Positions 18,436-27,364 of a stretch of DNA of 64,000 bases are shown in pieces. The translations under genes were made by a program, and so were the position numbers. The DNA is from Actinomyces oris (GTDB lineage: Bacteria; Actinomycetota; Actinomycetes; Actinomycetales; Actinomycetaceae): positions 496,001 through 560,000 of the forward strand of contig NZ_VICC01000006.1 of the NCBI RefSeq assembly GCF_006546825.1, read 5' to 3'. The notes below the pieces were generated by a model. That model searched no databases and had not been told where the DNA came from. It saw only the letters and a list, made by a program, of their open reading frames with translations. How positions within the stretch are numbered: the first letter of the stretch is position 1; every line of letters starts with the position of its first letter.

Positions 18436-19296
18436 TCAGGGCAGGCGCAGCGCCCAGAAGGCCACAGCCGCGGCGGCCGCCACGTTGAGGGAGTCCACTC
18501 CCCCGGCCATGGGGATGCGCACCACCTCGTCGGCCGCGGTGATGGTCCGGTGGGACAGCCCGTCGCCCTCCGTGCCCAGGACGACGGCGACCCGCGAGTC
18601 CGGGGCCATACAGGCCGCTGAGGCCGCAAACTCATCCAGTGCCACGGAAGTGTCCGACAGTGCCAGGGCGGCCACGGTGAAGCCCTGTGCGTGGAGCTCG
18701 TCCATGGCGGGCCAGCGCTCGATCCGGGTCCAGGGGACCTGGAAGACGGTGCCCATGGAGACGCGCACGCTGCGCCGGTAGAGGGGGTCCGCGCAGCGCG
18801 GAGTGACCAGGACGGCATCGATCCCCAGGGCGGCCGCGCTGCGGAAGGCGGCCCCCACGTTCGTGTGGTCCACCAGGTCCTCCAGGATCGCGACCCGCCT
18901 GGCCCCCGCTCCCCCACGGGCGGCCGCAAGCAGCTCGGGAACTCCGGCGAGCTCGGGCCGGTTCATGGCGGCCAGGGCCCCGCGGTGCAGGTGGAATCCC
19001 GTGATGGACTCAAGGACCTCCTCGGGGGCGACGAACACGGGGACCTCGCCGCCGTCGTCGCTGCCTGCGCAGCCGGCCGCGGAGGCGATGACCGGGCGCA
19101 TCTCCTCCAGGTGGCGCGGGGCCATGAGGAAGGAGCGCGGGGCGTGCCCGGCGGCCACGGCGCGCGTGATGACCTTGGAGGACTCGGCCATGTACAGCCC
19201 CCGCTGAGTCTCCAGCCGACGACGCAGCGCCACGTCCGTCAGCCTGGTATAGTCCGCCAGGCGCTCATCGGCGCCGTCGGCCAGCTCAATAATCAT
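18436..19296 (-). CDS. TrmH/SpoU family RNA methyltransferase
   Basis: SAM-dependent 2'-O-ribose methyltransferase of the SPOUT fold acting on tRNA or rRNA. 286 residues. The three SpoU motifs are present: LEDLVDHTNVGAAFRSAAALG, then VAVVLGTEGDGLSHRTITAADEVVRIPMAGGVDSLNVAAAAAVA. An N-terminal substrate-binding region (YMAESSKVITRAVAAGH) precedes them. The exact nucleotide target is not predictable. ATG 19296 has AAGGTGA upstream. It stands 148 bases downstream of the stomatin-like gene. Confidence 0.92.
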   Translation of the reverse strand: MIIELADGADERLADYTRLTDVALRRRLETQRGLYMAESSKVITRAVAAGHAPRSFLMAPRHLEEMRPVIASAAGCAGSDDGGEVPVFVAPEEVLESITGFHLHRGALAAMNRPELAGVPELLAAARGGAGARRVAILEDLVDHTNVGAAFRSAAALGIDAVLVTPRCADPLYRRSVRVSMGTVFQVPWTRIERWPAMDELHAQGFTVAALALSDTSVALDEFAASAACMAPDSRVAVVLGTEGDGLSHRTITAADEVVRIPMAGGVDSLNVAAAAAVAFWALRLP

Positions 19297-19444
19297 CGCG
19301 TCGTCACCTTCTGGGGCTTTCCCGGTCCAGTACAGCAGTACGGCGGGAAGAATAGGCCGATCATCGTGGATCGCCCACTCCTCCCGCCGCAGCGAGTGTC
19401 CCCGGGCCCTCGTCAGGTTCGCCAGGGGTGTGAGGGTGGCCGGC

Positions 19445-20743
19445 TCAGGCTCCGTAGGGGCCCTGGGGCGCGCCGGGAGGCGTGCCGTAGCCGGGCTGGG
19501 CCTGGATGCCGTAACCGCCGCGAGGAGGCACGGAACCGGGCCGGGCCTCCTCGGGGTCGGACACGTGGCTGCCGTGCCCGGCGTGAGACCCCTCGAGGCC
19601 GTCGGAGGTCGGAACGCTCACCGTGGCCTCGCCGTCGGCCTCATCCGCGGGAGCCTTCGGGGAGACGCCTGCCTTGGGTGCGGGCTCCTCACTGGCCTCC
19701 TGGGAGGCCGACTCGACCTCACCACGGGCCTGGGCGAGGGCCTCCTCGGGGGCCTGGAGACTGGTGCTGGCCAGATCCGAGGCGATCCCCAGGTCGAGCT
19801 CGCTGCCCGAGAGGTCGACACCGAGACGGGCGGCGTCGTCGTCGGAGTCGTCCGAGCCGCCGGGGCCACCGTCCTTGCCACCGCCCAGGGCGCCGGCGAT
19901 GCCGTCGAGCGCCGCCGTGAACTCCGTGGGCACGATCCACATCTTGGAGGAGGAGCCGTTGGCGATCTTGGGCAGGGTCTGGAGGTACTGGTAGGCCAGC
20001 AGCTTGGAGTCGGCGTTACCACGGTGGATGGCGTCGAAGACCTGAAGGATGGCGCGCGACTCACCCTGCGCCTTGAGGATCGCGGACTGCGCCTGACCCT
20101 CGGCGCGCAGGATCGCGGATTGTTTGTCACCCTCGGCCGTGAGGATCTGGGACTGCTTGACACCCTCGGCGGTCAGGATCGCGGCGCGGCGGTCACGCTC
20201 GGCGCGCATCTGCTGCTCCATGGAGCCCTGGATGGAGGCCGGCGGGTCGATGGACTTCAGCTCCACGCTGTTGACGCGGATTCCCCAGCGGCCGGTGGCC
20301 TGGTCCAGGACGCCGCGCAGCTGGCCGTTGATCTGGTCGCGGCTGGTCAGCGTCTGCTCCAGATCCATGGAGCCGACGACGTTACGCAGCGTGGTGACCG
20401 TCAGCTGCTCAATGGCCTGCAGGTAGTTGGAGATCTCGTAGGTGGCGCGCATGGGGTCGGTGATCTGGTAGTAGACCACCGAGTCGATGCTCACGACGAG
20501 GTTGTCGGAGGTGATGACGGGCTGAGGCGGGAAGGAGACGACCTGCTCACGCAGGTCCATGATGTTGCGCACCCGGTCGATGAAGGGCACCAGGAAGTGC
20601 ATTCCAGCGCCGTAGGCCGCCTGGAAGCGCCCCAGGCGCTCAACGATGATCGCAGTGCTCTGCTTGACGATCCGCACTGCCCGGAAGATGGCGACGATGA
20701 CCAGGACGGCCACGAGAAGCAAGATGATGGAGACGAAGGGCAC
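19445..20743 (-). CDS. SPFH/Band 7 (stomatin/paraslipin-like) membrane protein
   Basis: Membrane scaffold protein of the stomatin/QmcA type, thought to organise lipid microdomains or protease complexes. One N-terminal membrane segment (FVSIILLLVAVLVIVAIFRA) leads into an SPFH domain: AIIVERLGRFQAAYGAGMHFLVPFIDRV, MDLREQVVSFPPQPVITSDN, and GIRVNSVELKSIDPP. A heptad-like Ala/Glu/Gln region (RRAAILTAEGVKQSQILTAE) follows. The last 150 residues are acidic and low complexity, ending in a Gly/Tyr/Pro-rich tail; that extension is longer than in bacterial QmcA. GTG 20743 has AGGAGG upstream. The NfeD gene lies 60 bases upstream, the classic NfeD-stomatin pair. Confidence 0.92.
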   Translation of the reverse strand: MPFVSIILLLVAVLVIVAIFRAVRIVKQSTAIIVERLGRFQAAYGAGMHFLVPFIDRVRNIMDLREQVVSFPPQPVITSDNLVVSIDSVVYYQITDPMRATYEISNYLQAIEQLTVTTLRNVVGSMDLEQTLTSRDQINGQLRGVLDQATGRWGIRVNSVELKSIDPPASIQGSMEQQMRAERDRRAAILTAEGVKQSQILTAEGDKQSAILRAEGQAQSAILKAQGESRAILQVFDAIHRGNADSKLLAYQYLQTLPKIANGSSSKMWIVPTEFTAALDGIAGALGGGKDGGPGGSDDSDDDAARLGVDLSGSELDLGIASDLASTSLQAPEEALAQARGEVESASQEASEEPAPKAGVSPKAPADEADGEATVSVPTSDGLEGSHAGHGSHVSDPEEARPGSVPPRGGYGIQAQPGYGTPPGAPQGPYGA

Positions 20744-20803
20744 GAGGTTCCTCCTGCAGGGTTGAACGGGTGGTCAGAACGGTTGGGGCCGGCGCGGGCA
20801 GCG

Positions 20804-21271
20804 TCAGGACGCGGGAGCGGCGGTGGAGGTCGTCACCGGGGCGACCACGGCCACGGCCCCGTCGATCTGGGCCACGGTCACACTCACCCCGGCCTCCAGA
20901 CGGGTGACGCCTCCCTGGACGGCGGGAGCCAGGCGGGCGCTCCACTCCTCGCCGCCCAGGCGCACCCGCCCGCCTTCACGGTCGACAGGAGTAATGGTGA
21001 CGGCAGACCGACCGATGAGGGCCTCGACGTTGGTCTTCATCTGCGGCGTGGCGGCGGCCAGGCGACGCTTGGCCCAGGGGCGCACGGCGAAGAGAAGCAG
21101 GGTGGAGACGCAGGCGAAGACCACGACCTGCGCCCACACGGGTCCGCCGAGGAAGGATGTCAGCCCTCCTCCCAGCGCACCTCCGGCGATCATGAGGAAG
21201 GTAAGATCCGCTGTCATCGTCTCGATGACGACGAGGAGCAGCGCCCCTGCGACCCAGAACAGCCATTCCAT
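20804..21271 (-). CDS. NfeD-like membrane protein
   Basis: 155 residues. Two or three hydrophobic segments fill the first 70 residues (WLFWVAGALLLVVIETM, FLMIAGGALGGGLTSFL, VWAQVVVFACVSTLLLFAV), followed by a C-terminal OB-fold domain of the short NfeD type (ALIGRSAVTITPVDREGGRVRLGGEEWSA). Such proteins pair with stomatins in one operon, as here, and are thought to help assemble or regulate the SPFH complex. ATG 21271 is chosen for the AGGAGG 7 bases upstream; the frame is open beyond it but without similarity. Confidence 0.9.
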   Translation of the reverse strand: MEWLFWVAGALLLVVIETMTADLTFLMIAGGALGGGLTSFLGGPVWAQVVVFACVSTLLLFAVRPWAKRRLAAATPQMKTNVEALIGRSAVTITPVDREGGRVRLGGEEWSARLAPAVQGGVTRLEAGVSVTVAQIDGAVAVVAPVTTSTAAPAS

Positions 21272-21377
21272 GCGAACCTCCTGATGAACGCGGTCGGTGA
21301 GTATGTGGTCGGGTGCCGGTCGGGGACGATCAGGGATCGATGCGGCCCGCAGCGGCCTTCCCTCCCGGAACCGGTGG

Positions 21378-22199
21378 TCAGCCCTTGGCCTCGGCGACGC
21401 GCCTGCCGTGGCCGGCAGGGAGCCCCCTGGCCGCGTAGCGACCGCGGTCGTAGGTGACCTCCAGCGGCATACCGAAGGTCGTGCTGATCGTGTCCGCGGT
21501 GAGGACCTCCTGAAGCGGGCCGGAGCCCACGACCTTTCCCTCACGCAGCGTGAGCGCGTGGGTGAAGCCCTCCGGGATCTCCTCCAGGTGGTGGGTCACC
21601 AGGACCATGGAGGGCGAGTCGGGCGAGGAGATGATCTCGGTGAGCGCAGCCAGGAGCTGCTCGCGGCCGGCCAGGTCCAGCCCCGAGGCGGGCTCGTCGA
21701 GGAAGAGTATCTCCGGGTCCGGCATCAGAGCGCGAGCCAGCTCGACGCGCTTGCGCTCCCCCGATGACAGCGTTCCCCACGACCGGTCGACCAGGTGAGC
21801 GGCCCCCAGGGCGCCCAGCAGGGCGTGAGCGCGCTCGAGGTCGAAGTCGTCGTACTCCTCGCGCCAGCGCCCAATGCGCCCGTAGGAGGCCGACAGGACC
21901 ACGCCGAGCACCTTCTCGCCGTTCTGGACGTTGGCGGCCAGAGCCGAGGACAACAGGCCGATACGGGGGTGGAGCTCGGAGACGTCCACGCGCCCGAGCC
22001 GCTCGGAGAGGATGTCGACCGTGCCGGAGGAGGGGAAGAGCCTGGCCGAGGCGATCCTGGCGATCGTGGTCTTGCCCGCGCCGTTGGATCCCAGCAGCAC
22101 CCAGTGCTGCCCCTCGTCCACGGTCCAGCTGACGTGACTGAGGATCTGGTGGCTGCCGCGGTGCAGTGAGACATCGTCGAGGTGGAGGACACTGGTCAT
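21378..22199 (-). CDS. ABC transporter ATP-binding protein, orphan
   Basis: Single ABC ATPase of 273 residues: HWVLLGSNGAGKTTIARI (Walker A), LSSGERKRVELARALM (signature), EILFLDEPASGLD (Walker B) and VLVTHHLEEI (switch His). The C-terminal tail (MPLEVTYDRGRYAARG) is seen in stand-alone YlmA/ModF-like ATPases. No permease is adjacent, so it may serve a distant one or act in a non-transport role. ATG 22199 is preceded on its strand by TAGGAT ending 6 bases upstream and no ribosome site, so it is probably leaderless. Confidence 0.88.
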   Translation of the reverse strand: MTSVLHLDDVSLHRGSHQILSHVSWTVDEGQHWVLLGSNGAGKTTIARIASARLFPSSGTVDILSERLGRVDVSELHPRIGLLSSALAANVQNGEKVLGVVLSASYGRIGRWREEYDDFDLERAHALLGALGAAHLVDRSWGTLSSGERKRVELARALMPDPEILFLDEPASGLDLAGREQLLAALTEIISSPDSPSMVLVTHHLEEIPEGFTHALTLREGKVVGSGPLQEVLTADTISTTFGMPLEVTYDRGRYAARGLPAGHGRRVAEAKG

Positions 22200-22320
22200 G
22201 AGGTGATCCTATCGTGACGGAGAGTTCACACAGGGAAGATGCGCGACGAGAGCCGCGCCCCACATGGTGACCGCTCCCCTTCGGGGCTCGCCCCACCACC
22301 ATTCACTATGGTTGGCCCCC

Positions 22321-23061
22321 ATGGATCCCCTCAACCCGCCGGTCAGCATCGTGCTGGCCCTGTGGGCGCCATCGCCCTCCTCCCACGGCCTGTCGCTCGT
22401 TGAAGGCCCCGACGGCGCCCATGACGTCATCGGCAGCGTCGTCACCGGGGGCTCGGACACACCGACTGCTGCCGCCGACGACGATTCAGGACGCGTCAGC
22501 CTGGAACGGTGGCTCGCCTCCGCCCGCCCCCTGAGTCGGGTGAGCGCGGTCCTGCCCTCACCGGCCGGTGGCACCGGTACCTGGGGGCTCCTGCCCGACA
22601 TCGAGGAGGGCGTCGTGCTGGAGGGGGCAGCCGGCCGGGTGCTGCTGGTTCCTGAGGACTCCGGCACCTCGGTGTCCTGGCACGCCGAGCCTCTCAGTTC
22701 CCCGCTGCCTCCGCTGGATGCGGCGCACGCTCGCAGGCAGGTGCACACCGCCACCGAGGAGGCCATCGAGGCGCTCATCGAGCTCGACCTGGCCCGCGAG
22801 CGCCCGGAGATGGCCGACGCCCTCAATGACCTGCTCACCGCGGTGGTGGATCCGCGCCTCGTCCCGCCGTGGCTGGCGCGCCGTGATCGGGAGCTGTTGG
22901 AGCGCTCCTTGCGCCTGGCGGGGATGTGCGAGCTGGCCCTGGACGACGACGGTGCGGCCACGACCGCCCTGCAGGCGCAGCGGCGGGCCGACGTCCTGCG
23001 CCCGCTGCTGGCGGTGGCGCGTCACGGTGCCGCTGCGGCCACCGAGTGGTGGGCCCGGTAG
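22321..23061 (+). CDS. Uncharacterised actinobacterial protein, 246 residues
   Basis: I do not recognise a named family. The first half is mostly beta-like with Pro/Asp/Ser-rich loops (VSIVLALWAPSPSS, LLPDIEEGVVLEGAAGRVLLVPED). The second half looks alpha-helical (EEAIEALIELDLARERPEMADALNDLL, ARRDRELLERSLRLAGMCELAL). There is no signal peptide or membrane helix. Start is ATG 22321, because TATGGT at 22307-22312 ends 8 bases before it (leaderless pattern); ATG 22264 is the alternative. It is divergent from the ABC ATPase and convergent with glgM. Confidence 0.6.
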   Translation: MDPLNPPVSIVLALWAPSPSSHGLSLVEGPDGAHDVIGSVVTGGSDTPTAAADDDSGRVSLERWLASARPLSRVSAVLPSPAGGTGTWGLLPDIEEGVVLEGAAGRVLLVPEDSGTSVSWHAEPLSSPLPPLDAAHARRQVHTATEEAIEALIELDLARERPEMADALNDLLTAVVDPRLVPPWLARRDRELLERSLRLAGMCELALDDDGAATTALQAQRRADVLRPLLAVARHGAAAATEWWAR

Positions 23062-23118
23062 AGGGGGCGCACCACTCGGTGGCGTATCGGTGGGGTCACC
23101 GAGCGGGAGCCGTCCCGT

Positions 23119-24348
23119 TCACCCCTGAGCCAGGACCCAGTTGTAGACGTCCATGGTGCGCTGGGCGATGGCCTGCCAGGCGAAGTGCTCCTCGACGCGG
23201 TGTCGGGCGGCCTGCCCCATGGCCTTGGCCGCCTCGGTGTCGGTGACCAGGGTGGTGAGGCGCTCGGCCAGGTCGGCCTCGAAGCGGGCCGGGTCGATGG
23301 GGGTGCCGGTGCCGTCCTGGACCTGCTCGATGGGCACGAGCAGGCCGGTCTCGCCGTCGACGATGACGTCTGGGATGCCGCCGGTGGCTGAGCCGACGAC
23401 CGGCAGGCCCACGGCCATGGCCTCGAGGTTGACGATGCCCAGGGGCTCGTAGACGGAGGGGCACACGAAGACGTCGGAGGCGGCCAGCACGGCGATGAGC
23501 TCGGGGCGCGGCAGCATCTCCTCGATCCAGACCACGCCGGTGCGCTTGTCGCGCAGGTGGGCCACGAGGCCCTCGACCTCGGCCTTGATCTCGGGGGTGT
23601 CGGGGGCGCCGGCGCACAGGATGACCTGGACGTCCGCGGGCAGCTGCTCGCAGGCGCGCAGCAGGTGCGGCAGGCCCTTCTGCCGGGTGATGCGTCCGAC
23701 GAAGACGATGGTGGGGCGGTCGGGGTCGATGCCCAGGCGCTTGAGGGTGGCGGCGGCCTGGGCGTCGGCCTCCTGGCCCTGCGGGTGCTTCCAGGCCTCG
23801 AGGTCGATGCCGTTGTGGACAACCTTGACGCGCTCGGGGTCGACGGCCGGGTAGCAGCGCAGGATGTCCTCGCGCATGCCGTTGGAGACTGCGATGATCC
23901 CGGAGGCGGCCTCGTAGGCGGTCTTCTCCGCCCAGGAGGACAGGGCGTAGCCGCCGCCGAGCTGCTCGGCCTTCCAGGGGCGCAGGGGCTCCAGGGAGTG
24001 GGCGCTGATGACGTGGGGGACGCCGTGAAGCAGACCGGCCAGGTGCCCGGCGAGGTTGGCGTACCAGGTGTGGGAGTGGACGAGGTCGGTTCCCTCGGCG
24101 CCCTGGGCCATCTCCAGGTCGACTCCGAAGGTGCGCAGAGCGGCGTTGGCGCCGTCGAGCTCGGCGATCTCGGGGTAGCCGGTGACGCCGTCGTCGGCGC
24201 CCTCGGTGCCGGGCTCGCGGGGGCCGCCGAAGGCGTGGACGCGGACGTCGGCCAGGGGGCGCAGGACCTTGGCGAGCTCGTTGACGTGGACTCCGGCGCC
24301 GCCGTAGATGAAGGGTGGGTACTCCTTGGTCAGCAGGTCGACCCTCAT
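23119..24348 (-). CDS. glgM: Glycogen synthase / maltose-1-phosphate synthase, GT4 family (GlgA/GlgM type)
   Basis: Cytoplasmic glycosyltransferase using ADP-glucose, either to extend alpha-1,4-glucan or to make maltose 1-phosphate. 409 residues. RVDLLTKEYPPFIYGGAGVHVNEL is the actinobacterial N-terminus; mid-domain blocks are VHSHTWYANLAGHLAG and HVISAHSLEPLRPWK; the donor site is FVGRITRQKGLPHLL; and FVCPSVYEPLGIVNLEAMAVGLPVVG holds the ExFG-like EPLGIVNLE motif. In mycobacteria the homologue GlgM is divergent from glgC exactly as here and makes maltose 1-phosphate, so that activity is likely; classical glycogen synthase activity is the alternative. ATG 24348 has GGAGAGG upstream. A TATAAC -10 lies at 24446-24441. 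Confidence 0.9.
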   Translation of the reverse strand: MRVDLLTKEYPPFIYGGAGVHVNELAKVLRPLADVRVHAFGGPREPGTEGADDGVTGYPEIAELDGANAALRTFGVDLEMAQGAEGTDLVHSHTWYANLAGHLAGLLHGVPHVISAHSLEPLRPWKAEQLGGGYALSSWAEKTAYEAASGIIAVSNGMREDILRCYPAVDPERVKVVHNGIDLEAWKHPQGQEADAQAAATLKRLGIDPDRPTIVFVGRITRQKGLPHLLRACEQLPADVQVILCAGAPDTPEIKAEVEGLVAHLRDKRTGVVWIEEMLPRPELIAVLAASDVFVCPSVYEPLGIVNLEAMAVGLPVVGSATGGIPDVIVDGETGLLVPIEQVQDGTGTPIDPARFEADLAERLTTLVTDTEAAKAMGQAARHRVEEHFAWQAIAQRTMDVYNWVLAQG

Positions 24349-24540
24349 GGGTGTGCCTCTCCTCTGTCTGATGGATGGACTGACCGCGCCTTCCTCGGCG
24401 CAGGACGGGCGCCTGCGGTGGGGCGGGCGCCACACCCGACGTTATACGCACACGGGGCCCGGTGGGATCGTTCAGCGCCGGTGGTTTCCACCGACTCTCC
24501 TGCGAAGGGCCGACGGCATCCGCTCCGCAGTGGAGGCGGG
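24349..24540. other. Left half of the glgM/glgC divergent regulatory region
   Basis: The glgM-glgC gap is 349 bases in all. This half holds the reverse-strand TATAAC (24446-24441), the likely glgM -10, giving a leader of about 85 bases. No small ORF or RNA gene is apparent. The right half carries the nested inverted repeats listed separately. Confidence 0.45.
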
Positions 24541-24616
24541 GCGACTCGCACGTGAGGCGTCGGGGACCGGATCAGGACGAGTCGCCCGGTGCTCGATCGT
24601 CCTGAACGACGCCTCA
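24541..24616. promoter_or_regulatory. Nested, mutually exclusive inverted repeats between glgM and glgC
   Basis: TGAGGCGTC (24553-24561) pairs with GACGCCTCA (24608-24616). Inside it TCAGGACGA (24572-24580) pairs with TCGTCCTGA (24597-24605). A third pair, GCGACTCG (24541-24548) with CGAGTCGC (24578-24585), overlaps the inner arm by three bases and so competes with it. All arms are perfect, 8-9 bp. This could be a structured RNA, an insulator-terminator between divergent promoters, or a protein-binding array. Confidence 0.55.
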
Positions 24617-24697
24617 GGCAAGGATTCGGCGGAGAACCTACCCCGAATGTGACCCATTTGGCCCCGCAGGCCCCTCGAGCAACGTAAGGTGGGCCAC

Positions 24698-25942
24698 ATG
24701 GCTCAACCTCGTGTTCTCGCAATCGTCCTCGCCGGTGGCGAGGGCAAGCGCCTCATGCCCCTGACCGTCGATCGCGCCAAGCCCGCCGTGCCCTTCGGCG
24801 GCATCTACCGCCTCATCGACTTCTCCCTGTCCAACATGATTAACTCCGGCTTCCTCAAGGTCGTGGTGCTCACCCAGTACAAGTCCCACTCGCTGGACCG
24901 TCACATCTCCAAGACGTGGCGCATGTCCGACATGCTGGGCAACTACATCGCGCCGGTGCCGGCCCAGCAGCGCGTGGGCAAGCACTGGTTCCTGGGGAGC
25001 GCCGACGCGATCTACCAGTCCCTCAACCTGCTCGACGACGAGCGGCCGGACTATGTGGTCATCACCGGTGCGGACAACATCTACCGCATGGACTTCTCCC
25101 AGATGCTGGACCACCACATCGCCTCTGGTCTGCCCTGCACTGTCGCGGGTATCCGTCAGCCCCGATCCCTGGCGGACCAGTTCGGCGTCATCGAGACCGA
25201 CCCGTCCGACCGCGGCAGGATCAAGGCCTTCGTGGAGAAGCCCACGGAGACCCCCGGTCTGCCGGACTCCCCCGATGAGGTCCTGGCCTCGATGGGCAAC
25301 TACATCATGGACGCCAACGCGCTCCTGGAGGCCGTGACGGTTGACGCCGCCGACGAGACCTCCAAGCACGACATGGGCGGCAGCATCGTGCCCTGGTTCG
25401 TCAACCAGGGGGCGGCCGGCGTCTACGACTTCAAGGACAACGACGTGCCGGGCTCCTCCGAGCGCGACCGCGACTACTGGCGCGACGTGGGTACGGTGGA
25501 CGCCTTCTTCGAGGCGCACCAGGACCTCATCTCAGTGACCCCCGTGTTCAACCTGTACAACGACCGCTGGCCGCTGTTCGCCGGCTACCAGGCCGCGATG
25601 CCTCCGGCCAAGTTCGTCTACGGCCACCACGAGCGTCTGGGGCACGCGGTCGACTCGATCGTCTCGCCGGGCGTCATCGTCTCCGGTGGTGAGGTGATCT
25701 CCTCGGTCCTGTCCCCCGGTGTGCGCGTCAACTCCTGGTCCTCGGTGCGCGAGTCCGTCATCATGGACGGGGCCGAGGTGGGCCGTAACACCGTGGTCAA
25801 CCGCGCGATCCTGGACAAGTACGTCAAGGTCGAGGAAGGCGCCATGGTGGGGATCGACCCCGAGCACGACCGCGAGCGGGGCTTCACCGTGACCGAGTCC
25901 GGCATCACGGTGGTGGCCAAGGGACAGATCGTCACCCGCTGA
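24698..25942 (+). CDS. glgC: Glucose-1-phosphate adenylyltransferase
   Basis: Makes ADP-glucose from glucose 1-phosphate and ATP, the first step of glycogen synthesis. 414 residues. Nucleotide-binding [29 protein letters not shown] is at the N-terminus, followed by [37 protein letters not shown], the glucose-1-P site FVEKPTETP, and a C-terminal left-handed beta-helix ([26 protein letters not shown]). ATG 24698 is preceded by TAAGGT ending 7 bases upstream with no ribosome site, so leaderless; an earlier in-frame GTG overlaps that -10 and is unlikely. Divergent from glgM, so both steps can share regulation. Confidence 0.97.
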   Translation: MAQPRVLAIVLAGGEGKRLMPLTVDRAKPAVPFGGIYRLIDFSLSNMINSGFLKVVVLTQYKSHSLDRHISKTWRMSDMLGNYIAPVPAQQRVGKHWFLGSADAIYQSLNLLDDERPDYVVITGADNIYRMDFSQMLDHHIASGLPCTVAGIRQPRSLADQFGVIETDPSDRGRIKAFVEKPTETPGLPDSPDEVLASMGNYIMDANALLEAVTVDAADETSKHDMGGSIVPWFVNQGAAGVYDFKDNDVPGSSERDRDYWRDVGTVDAFFEAHQDLISVTPVFNLYNDRWPLFAGYQAAMPPAKFVYGHHERLGHAVDSIVSPGVIVSGGEVISSVLSPGVRVNSWSSVRESVIMDGAEVGRNTVVNRAILDKYVKVEEGAMVGIDPEHDRERGFTVTESGITVVAKGQIVTR

Positions 25943-25966
25943 CCGCAGGCTCACCGCCTTTGCAGT

Positions 25967-26002
25967 GCGCGCCGTCGCCCGAGCCTCCGGGCGGCGGCGC
26001 GC
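25967..26002 (+). terminator. glgC terminator hairpin
   Basis: GCGCGCCG...CGCCCG pairs with CGGGCG...CGGCGCGC, with one G-T wobble and a short AGCCT loop, 25 bases after the glgC stop. The serB -10 follows within 30 bases. Confidence 0.7.
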
Positions 26003-26039
26003 AGTCTTCGCCTGCCGGCTCGCCCACTAGCATGGAGCC

Positions 26040-26750
26040 ATGAGTGACACCTCTCGACACCGTGCCGGCGACTCCGCGGAGCTCAGCGGGGCGCTGAGCG
26101 AGGGCCCCTTAGTGACTGAGGGCCCCGGCCTGCTGGTCATGGACGTGGACTCCACCCTCATCGAGCAGGAGGTCATCGAGCTCATCGCCGAGCGCGCCGG
26201 GACCCGTGAGCTGGTCACTGAGGTCACGGCCCGGGCGATGCGCGGGGAGCTGGACTTCGCGGCCTCCCTGCGCGAGCGGGTGGCGACGCTGGCCGGTGTC
26301 CCCCAGGAGGTCTTCGTGGAGGTCCTGGCCGAGGTGCGTCCCACTCAGGGCGCGGCCGAGCTCGTTGAGGCGCTGCACGCACGCGGCTGCCGGGTGGGGG
26401 TCGTCTCGGGCGGGTTCGAGGAGGTCGTGGTGCCTCTGGCCGAGCGGCTGGGCATCGACCACGTGGCGGCCAACCGCCTGGAGTTGGAGGAGGGCCGTCT
26501 CACCGGCCGGGTTCTGGGGCGGATCGTGGACCGTCAGGAGAAGGTCCGCTGCCTGCTCACCTGGGCCCGGCAGGACGGTGTGCCCATGGAGCGCACCATC
26601 GCAGTGGGTGACGGGGCCAACGACCTGGGCATGCTGGAGGCCGCGGGGTTGGGGGTGGCGTTCTGCGCCAAGCCGGTGGTCGTTGAGCAGGCCGACGCGG
26701 CCATCCACGTGCGTGACCTGCGCGCCGTCCTGCAGCTGATCGGGGGTTGA
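26040..26750 (+). CDS. serB: Phosphoserine phosphatase
   Basis: HAD-family enzyme for the last step of serine synthesis (phosphoserine to serine). 236 residues with one catalytic domain and only a short Ser/Gly/Glu-rich N-terminus in place of the ACT domains found in some actinobacterial SerB. The nucleophile motif is LLVMDVDSTLIEQEV; GVVSGGFEEVVVPLAERLGID is motif II; and VAVGDGANDLGMLEAAGLGVAFCAKP is motif IV. ATG 26040 is preceded by TAGCAT ending 6 bases upstream, so leaderless. Convergent with the SixA-like gene after 28 bases. Confidence 0.94.
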   Translation: MSDTSRHRAGDSAELSGALSEGPLVTEGPGLLVMDVDSTLIEQEVIELIAERAGTRELVTEVTARAMRGELDFAASLRERVATLAGVPQEVFVEVLAEVRPTQGAAELVEALHARGCRVGVVSGGFEEVVVPLAERLGIDHVAANRLELEEGRLTGRVLGRIVDRQEKVRCLLTWARQDGVPMERTIAVGDGANDLGMLEAAGLGVAFCAKPVVVEQADAAIHVRDLRAVLQLIGG

Positions 26751-26778
26751 CCGGCTGCGGTTTCGGGGAGATCCGGCC

Positions 26779-27294
26779 TCAGTCGCGCTTGCGGGCGGTG
26801 AAGATCTCCCGGATGCGGGCGCCCTTGGGCTCCAGGTCCGCCCAGGTGCCGGGGACGTCGATGATGACGGCGGTGGCCGTGGGCACCCCGAAGGAGATCT
26901 GGGAGGCCAGGTCGTCGTCGGTGTCGTGGAGGATGTGGGCGAGCACGGAGATCGTGGGCTCGTGGCCGACGACGACGACCGTCCTGGCGTCAGCACCGTC
27001 CTCGGCCAGGACCTTGAGGATGCCGTTGGGGCCCAGGTTGTAGATCTCCTCGCGCACGAGGGTGTCGGTGGGCTCGAGGCGGTCGCGGATGGGGCGGGCG
27101 GTCTCGCGGGCCCGGGCCGCCGGGGAGACCAGGAGCAGGTCGGTGGTCTCCAGGCGCTTGCGCAGCTCTTTGGCCAGCAGGCCGGCCAGGGCGGTGCCCT
27201 TGGGGGTCAGAGGACGTTCCAGGTCGGTGACGGCGTCGTGAGAGGCCTTGGAGTGTCGGACGAGCACGAGCCGGCGCATGGGATCCGTTGTCAC
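26779..27294 (-). CDS. Histidine phosphatase (SixA-like)
   Basis: 171-residue phosphatase of the phosphoglycerate-mutase superfamily. LVLVRHSKASHD carries the catalytic RH(S) motif, LLVSPAARARETA the second phosphate-binding Arg, and VVVVGHEPTISVL the second catalytic His. SixA relatives remove phosphate from protein histidines; the actual substrate here is unknown. ATG 27294 gives Thr-Thr-Asp-Pro before a second Met at residue 6; either could be used. Confidence 0.88.
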   Translation of the reverse strand: MTTDPMRRLVLVRHSKASHDAVTDLERPLTPKGTALAGLLAKELRKRLETTDLLLVSPAARARETARPIRDRLEPTDTLVREEIYNLGPNGILKVLAEDGADARTVVVVGHEPTISVLAHILHDTDDDLASQISFGVPTATAVIIDVPGTWADLEPKGARIREIFTARKRD

Positions 27295-27364
27295 GTCTCT
27301 ACCCTACGGCACCACGGCGCTGCCCGGATACGGTCCCGACGACGTCTCGCTCCCCGCCGTGCGC

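Noticed and set aside
16164-18929. 921-codon reverse frame opposite the PTS gene
   Set aside because: Complement of an unmistakable EIIBCA gene. Although its end overlaps trmH, the composition is shadow-like (Asp/Gly/Glu/Arg repeats).
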